64,000 nt of DNA from Streptomyces sp. NBC_00448. Its GTDB lineage: Bacteria; Actinomycetota; Actinomycetes; Streptomycetales; Streptomycetaceae. A program made the position numbers and the translations under genes. The DNA is taken from positions 6,689,501-6,753,500 of the forward strand of contig NZ_CP107913.1 of assembly GCF_036014115.1 (NCBI RefSeq). The letters are read 5' to 3'. Below, piece after piece: positions 59,409-64,000 of this stretch. Below the pieces are notes generated by a model. That model saw nothing but the letters and a program-made list of their open reading frames with translations, searched no databases and had not been told where the DNA came from. The first letter of the stretch is position 1. Every line of letters begins with the position of its first letter.

Positions 59409-60401
59409 TCACTTGTGTCTCATGTTCGCCATCTGCATCGGGCCGCGTCGCAGTGCCTCCAGGACCACCGAGGACCGGGCCACGGTGACCGAGCCGAGGG
59501 AGCCGATGGCCCCGGTGAGGAAGGAGTAGAGCGCGGCCGGGTCGGACACCAGGCAGTCCACGAGGATCTGCGAGGAGCCGGTGCAGGCGACGCAGAAACG
59601 GACCTCCGGGCGGCAGCCCAGCGCGGCGCCGGCGGCCTCCACCTGGTCCGGCGGCACGCTCAGCCAGATCAGCGCCTCCACCCGCAGATCGTGCACGGCC
59701 GAGGAGAGCTCGGTCCGTACGTGCAGTGCGCCCGCGCCGAACAGCGCCTCCAGACGGCGCCGGGCGGTGGGCGCGGAGATGTCCGCCGCCTTGGCCAGCG
59801 AGATCACGGTCGCGCGGCCGTCCTCGGCGAGCGCGGCGACCAGCGCCTCGTCCTCCTGGGTCAGCTGCACCGGCCCGGACGCGGTCGCGCCGCGCGCCGG
59901 GGTGTCCGCGCGCAGCGTCTGCACCACCGGCGCGGGCAGCACGCCCACGCTCCAGTCGTAACCGGACCGGAAGTAGCGCAGCACCGTGCTGGCCTCCACC
60001 GAGACCACGCCGTCTATCGCCGGCAGCTCGGCCAGCAGCAGCCGGGAACTGTCCTGGCGGGTGCGCGGCAGCAGCATGCACACCACGTCGCCGGACCCCT
60101 CGACCACCGAGACCGACGAGGCGTCCGGGCGGCGCGCGAGCTCCTCGCCGACCTGGAGCGCGACCCCGGTGCGGGTCGACAGCCGCAGCACCAGGGGATG
60201 CGCCTCGCCGACGATCGTCGTGTCCAGATACGTCGAGACCTGCACCAGTCCGGCGTCCAGCAGCCGCTGCCCCCGCCGCTGCACCGTCCGCTCCGACAAC
60301 CCGAGCGCCCGGGCGATCGCCCCCCAGGTCGCGCGCCCGTTGACCTGCAGGGCGTACGCGATCATCCGATCGGGCTCGGTCAGCTCCTCTGCTGCGTTCA
60401 T
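59409..60401 (-). CDS. Lrp/AsnC-family regulator with two tandem Lrp modules
   Basis: The 330-residue protein has two HTH-plus-ligand-binding units. The first HTH is ATWGAIARALGLSERTVQRRGQRLLDAGLV. The second is RATVISLAKAADISAPTARRRLEALFGAGAL. Each is followed by an AsnC ligand domain. It lies directly upstream of the ALDH gene on the same strand, so it probably regulates that operon, perhaps in response to an amino-acid or amine ligand. The ATG at 60401 follows TAGTGT by eight bases with no ribosome site, suggesting a leaderless message; the frame stays open to 60569. Confidence 0.9.
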   Translation of the reverse strand: MNAAEELTEPDRMIAYALQVNGRATWGAIARALGLSERTVQRRGQRLLDAGLVQVSTYLDTTIVGEAHPLVLRLSTRTGVALQVGEELARRPDASSVSVVEGSGDVVCMLLPRTRQDSSRLLLAELPAIDGVVSVEASTVLRYFRSGYDWSVGVLPAPVVQTLRADTPARGATASGPVQLTQEDEALVAALAEDGRATVISLAKAADISAPTARRRLEALFGAGALHVRTELSSAVHDLRVEALIWLSVPPDQVEAAGAALGCRPEVRFCVACTGSSQILVDCLVSDPAALYSFLTGAIGSLGSVTVARSSVVLEALRRGPMQMANMRHK

Positions 60402-60948
60402 AGCCCAGAACACTAGATCAGCCCCCGGCCCCCGCTCACCCGTCGCCCCCGACGGCGGGCGCCCCCTGCCCCGGTTGTCCCGGGAACCCCGTCGCGCCCC
60501 CCCCGCGCGGCCGTCACCTCTCCTGCTCGGCGCCCCCGCGCTTCTCCGCTTCGTACGACGTCCACGCACCCTGGTGGTCCGCGCACCGCGACGAGCCCTC
60601 CATCGCCGGACGTTGGCATCTCCGCCCGCGCAACGTCCGTATATGGCATATCAGTTGGCGTTCTCCCACGATCACTCCTCGACGAGGTCATCCACGGCAC
60701 TCGCATGCGTTCCCCACGATCGCAGCGAACCCCCCACCCCGGGCAGTCGTGCGCCCGGTGGTGAAGAGAGCACACCGAGCGCACCCACCCACCCCCGAAC
60801 TCGCTTACCAAAGGAGGAAGTTGAGCCGCAGCGTCGTTCGGGCGGACCCGGCGGACGGGCGCAATGGCACGGCCACCTGGCGCGCTTCGGGTCCTTTGGC
60901 TGGATCGAAGCGTGGCAGGTGGCCGTGGTGGGTGTCAGGTGGAACCGT
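60402..60948. other. Spacer without a gene
   Basis: This 547-bp gap lies between the Lrp-type regulator and the glycoside hydrolase terminator. It contains an AT-rich ATATGGCATAT palindrome near 60650 and CG-rich DNA elsewhere. No frame looks coding. Confidence 0.6.
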
Positions 60949-60979
60949 GCTCCCCGCACGAGGGGGTCGTGCGGGGAGC
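60949..60979 (-). terminator. Terminator hairpin after the GH3 gene
   Basis: A perfect 12-bp stem (GCTCCCCGCACG at 60949-60960, complement at 60968-60979) with a seven-base loop lies eight bases after the minus-strand stop. No U-tract. Confidence 0.75.
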
Positions 60980-60987
60980 GGGTGCGA

Positions 60988-63900
60988 TCAGCTCGCGGGC
61001 ATCAGTTGGGCCATGTTGAAGCCGGCCACGTCCTTGCTGGAGCCGATGCCGTCGCCCCACTGGTCGTAGCCCTTGCGCACCCCGTTGTCCTTGTCGTTGT
61101 CGTCCAACGCGAAGGAGAACACGGTGTTGTCGGTCGGCTGGACCGAGCTGACGTCGCTCCACGGGAGCGCCATCTCGTAGAGCGTGGTGTGGGTCGCCTC
61201 GTCCCTGGTCACGGTGACGGTCGCGTCGGTGACCTCTCCGCTGCCCTCGGTCGGTGCGGTCCAGCGGTAGAGCTGGGGGCCGGCCGAGGTGAGGGCGGCA
61301 CCGTACTCGTAGTGCCCGTTGGCGGAGGCGGTGCTCTCCGTGGCCGAGGCACCCGGCACGCCCGAGGTCGCCGCGAACTGCAGGGAGTCGCCCTGCCAGA
61401 TGTCCGCTCCGGTCGCGGGCTGCGACTGGACGTCATCGGTGAGGTTCGCCGTGATGTAGAGGTTGTCGGAGTCCCAGTCGAGCCACACCTTGCCCGACAG
61501 GTCGGAGTCGCCGCCGTACGGCTGCGAGCCGTCCAGCGTCACCCACTTCCCGTCCGCGGTCGCGGACATGTCCACCGCGGGGCCGTCCTCGACCTGGTCG
61601 AGCGTCCACGACTTGCCGAGGCTCTTGTTGACCACCGGCAGGAAGGAGACATGCCCGGACAGGGCTTCCGAGGGAAGGTCGCCGGCGATGACGCTGGTCA
61701 CCGTGAAGGACGAGCCCTTGCCGAAGGTGACACCCGTCACCGGCACGTCGACCGTGGCCGACTCCTGGGGCGCGATGGTCGCGCTGACCGGCTGGGTGCC
61801 CGACGCGCTGCCGAGCTTCCAGTTGACCCCGGTCACCGTGGTCGGGGTGTCCGACGGGTTCTTCAGCACGACCTGGAACTTCCCGGCCGGCGGGTTGGTC
61901 CCGGTCACCACCGGGGTGACCTGCTCGGGCGTGGCACCCGAGGTCACCGTGACCGCGCTGACCGCGGCCTCGGAGTAGGCACCGGCGCCGCCGGTGAACT
62001 CCGCCGACGCGTCCAACTCCGCCTGGGTGCCCGGACTCGCGGACGCCGGCACCGTGACGCTCCAGGTGGCCGTCACCTTCTGACCGGGCGCCACGTTCGA
62101 CAGCGACACCGGAGAGGTCGCCTTCACCGCCCAGCCGCTCGGCGAGTCGAGACCCAGCGAGAGCTTGCGGACGGCCTGCGCGCTGGTGTTGGCGAACGTC
62201 GCGGTCGCGGTGATCGTGGTGTTCGGCTTCACCACGGCCGCCGACTGCAGAGCGAACGGGTTCTGCACCACGATCGGGGTGCTGCCGGTCACGCCGTTCA
62301 CCGTCACGTCGATCGTCGCGGCACCGGGCGCCCGCATGGTGACCACACCACGCGCGCTGACCGTGGCGACCCGCGGGTCACTGCTGCGGTAGGTGACGTG
62401 AGCGTGCGACAGGTCGGCGAGCGACTGGTCGTTGTCGGCCGCCTCGACGATGTGGTCCGCCGCCGCGTGCTTCTGCTCCAGCGAGGGATTCGTGTCCGCC
62501 GCCTTCATCGGGTTGGTGCCGGTGAGGTCCAGCGTGCCGCCGGGCTGGAAGAGCACCTCGTCCGGCTGGACCGTCACGGACCGCACCTTCGGCGTGATGG
62601 CGCCGTGCACCCGCACCGTGCCGGAGCCCGCCACGGTGGCGGAGTCGGGCCCGACGCGGAACTGGTAGGAGCCGTTCTGGACGACCTGCTTCAGCGCGCT
62701 CTCGTCCCACTGGCTGAGGTCGGCGACCTTGACGGACAGGTTGACGTGCTGGGTGTGCCCCGGCGCGAGCACCGCCGTCTTCTTGAAGCCGACCAGCTGC
62801 TCCTTCGGCGACTGGCTGCCGGACGCCGCGGACTGCGGCGCCGCGTAGAGCTGGGCCACCGTCGCGCCCGCGGTCGTACCGGTGTTGGTGACGTCGAAGC
62901 CCACCTTCACCGTGCCGTCCGCGGAGACCGAACCGGGTCCGACCTTGACGCCGGAGTACGTGAACTGCGAGTAGGACAGGCCGTATCCGAACGGGTAGGT
63001 CGGCTTGCCGGTGAAGTACATGTACGTACGGCCGAGGCCGTCGGTCTCGGACGGGGAGAGCCCGTAGTTGTCGACCGACGGCAGCTGGGAGTCGTCGGCG
63101 TACCAGGTGAAGTCCAGGTGGCCGGACGGGTTCTGCTGCCCGAAGAGCACCTGCGCGAGCGCGGTGCCCTGGCTCTCGCCGTTGTAGCCGCTGAACACGA
63201 CCGCCGGGAAGTCCTTCTGGGCCTGCTGGATGTCGTACGGGCCGTCGGCCTGCATGACCAGCGCCGTACGCGGGTTGCCGAGAGCGGCGACCTGGCTGAT
63301 CAGCGAGTCGTAGTTGCCGGGCAGGGCCATCGTGGAGCGGTCCGTGCCCTCGTCGGCCACGCCCATGTCCGAGCCGACGTCCACGACCACCAGGTCCGCC
63401 TTCTTGATCGCGGACTGCGTGTCGGCCGAGCACGCCGCGGGCGTGGTGGCGCCCGTCGAGGTGCCGCAGGCGTCGTAGGTGACGGTCGCCGACGGGTTGG
63501 CCGCCTTGACCGCCGCGGTGATGCCCTGCACGGCGTCGACCCTGAGCGTCGGCTGGCCGGAGTAGCCGCCCAGCGTCGTGGTGTTCGCCAGGTTGCCGAC
63601 GATCACGATGTTGTTCAGCTTCTTCGGGTTCGCCGGCAGCAGCGGGGCCGAGGTGCCGGAGACCTTGTCGTTCTGCAGCAGCACCAGGTCCTGGGCCGCG
63701 ACCTTCTCGGCCAGCGCCTGGTGCGCGGGCGACTCGATCTGGTCCTTGGTGATCTTGGTGTAGGCGACCTTGCTCGCCGGGTCGAACTCGCCGGTCTGCA
63801 TCCGGACGGTGAACAGCTTCGTCAGCGCGCTGTCGACCACGCCGGGCGTCAACAGCCCGATCGAGATCGCCGCGTCGATGTTCTGCGTGTTCATCTCCCC

Positions 63901-64000
63901 GCCGGCGCAGTTCAGCTGGGTGCCGGCGCGCAGCGCGAACGCCTGCCCGCCCGCCGCCGCGGGGACCTGCTTGCCGGTGGCGGTGTTCGTCCAGGTGGTG
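60988..64000 (-). CDS. Secreted multidomain family 3 glycoside hydrolase with CBM9-like module (5' end outside window)
   Basis: The frame is open to base 64000, so the start, signal peptide and catalytic GH3_N half (including the nucleophile Asp) are off the window; just over 1000 residues are visible. The first part, LRAGTQLNCAGGEMNTQNID, is the end of GH3_N. GH3_C follows (VLLQNDKVSGT, SGYNGESQGTALAQVLFGQQNPSGHL). Then come an Fn3-like domain (VTNTGTTAGATVAQLYAAP), a Big_2-like domain, a NEW3-like domain and a CBM9-like C-terminus (VWLDWDSDNLYITANLTDD, ALDDNDKDNG). It is probably a beta-xylosidase or beta-glucosidase acting on plant glycans. Its terminator lies just downstream. Confidence 0.92.
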   Translation of the reverse strand, partial: TTWTNTATGKQVPAAAGGQAFALRAGTQLNCAGGEMNTQNIDAAISIGLLTPGVVDSALTKLFTVRMQTGEFDPASKVAYTKITKDQIESPAHQALAEKVAAQDLVLLQNDKVSGTSAPLLPANPKKLNNIVIVGNLANTTTLGGYSGQPTLRVDAVQGITAAVKAANPSATVTYDACGTSTGATTPAACSADTQSAIKKADLVVVDVGSDMGVADEGTDRSTMALPGNYDSLISQVAALGNPRTALVMQADGPYDIQQAQKDFPAVVFSGYNGESQGTALAQVLFGQQNPSGHLDFTWYADDSQLPSVDNYGLSPSETDGLGRTYMYFTGKPTYPFGYGLSYSQFTYSGVKVGPGSVSADGTVKVGFDVTNTGTTAGATVAQLYAAPQSAASGSQSPKEQLVGFKKTAVLAPGHTQHVNLSVKVADLSQWDESALKQVVQNGSYQFRVGPDSATVAGSGTVRVHGAITPKVRSVTVQPDEVLFQPGGTLDLTGTNPMKAADTNPSLEQKHAAADHIVEAADNDQSLADLSHAHVTYRSSDPRVATVSARGVVTMRAPGAATIDVTVNGVTGSTPIVVQNPFALQSAAVVKPNTTITATATFANTSAQAVRKLSLGLDSPSGWAVKATSPVSLSNVAPGQKVTATWSVTVPASASPGTQAELDASAEFTGGAGAYSEAAVSAVTVTSGATPEQVTPVVTGTNPPAGKFQVVLKNPSDTPTTVTGVNWKLGSASGTQPVSATIAPQESATVDVPVTGVTFGKGSSFTVTSVIAGDLPSEALSGHVSFLPVVNKSLGKSWTLDQVEDGPAVDMSATADGKWVTLDGSQPYGGDSDLSGKVWLDWDSDNLYITANLTDDVQSQPATGADIWQGDSLQFAATSGVPGASATESTASANGHYEYGAALTSAGPQLYRWTAPTEGSGEVTDATVTVTRDEATHTTLYEMALPWSDVSSVQPTDNTVFSFALDDNDKDNGVRKGYDQWGDGIGSSKDVAGFNMAQLMPAS

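Noticed and set aside
60413..60811. Minus-strand 132-codon frame upstream of the Lrp-type regulator
   Set aside because: Arg/Gly-rich, no ribosome site or motif; it overlaps the regulator's promoter area.

Overview
This 64 kb window is very GC-rich DNA with the gene style of a Streptomyces or a close relative in the Streptomycetaceae. The evidence is two conservons (cvnABCD signalling operons), an unlinked pair of CYP157/CYP154-type P450s, a SigB/SigF-family and a SigE-family sigma factor, many GTG starts, 4-nt GTGA/ATGA gene overlaps, and several probable leaderless starts. No rRNA, tRNA, phage, CRISPR or secondary-metabolite core enzymes were seen. Both ends cut a gene: a TPR-repeat protein at the left and a secreted family 3 glycoside hydrolase at the right.

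Left arm (1-13.8 kb): the TPR protein, a small membrane-anchored protein, two glyoxalase-fold (VOC) proteins, a SigE-type ECF sigma factor overlapping a single-pass PASTA protein (likely its partner), an alpha/beta hydrolase, a DinB-like protein, and an iron-siderophore ABC importer. The importer consists of ATPase, lipoprotein and a double-length permease behind an iron-box-like operator. An O-methyltransferase-like protein and an acyltransferase-3 membrane protein follow.

Signalling block (13.8-27.5 kb): a four-gene conservon with a large NIT-domain kinase, then an orphan osmoprotectant-type binding lipoprotein and a histidine-ammonia-lyase-like enzyme that lacks the usual Ala-Ser-Gly cofactor triad. 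A six-gene conservon follows, ending in two P450s, the first without an ExxR motif. About 1.6 kb upstream of it has no convincing gene and ends in a 258-bp MITE-like element whose right end forms the stop of the next gene.

Centre (29-40.9 kb): a membrane lysyl-phosphatidylglycerol-synthase-like protein, a SigB/SigF-family sigma factor, a DUF4132 protein overlapping a small protein that ends like MoaD/ThiS (C-terminal Gly-Gly), a MurJ flippase with a long Gln/Tyr/Gly-rich N-terminus, a VapBC-type pair whose toxin carries two compensating frameshifts, and a DMFase-like secreted lipoprotein.

Right arm (41-64 kb): site-2 protease with CBS domains, GtrA, GT87 glycosyltransferase, HtpX, an APC permease with a Usp-like tail, a YbhN-like membrane protein, a PP2C phosphatase, small envelope and secreted proteins, and a LysM-transglycosylase. 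Then comes a one-strand catabolic and uptake unit: Lrp-type regulator, aldehyde dehydrogenase, gamma-glutamyl hydrolase, DUF3830 protein, and a family 3 amino-acid ABC importer closed by a U-tract terminator. It looks like a polyamine/GABA-type utilisation locus without its ligase and oxidase. The most interesting leads are the DUF4132/beta-grasp pair, the MIO-less lyase, the two nearby conservons, and the dyad at the aldehyde dehydrogenase start.
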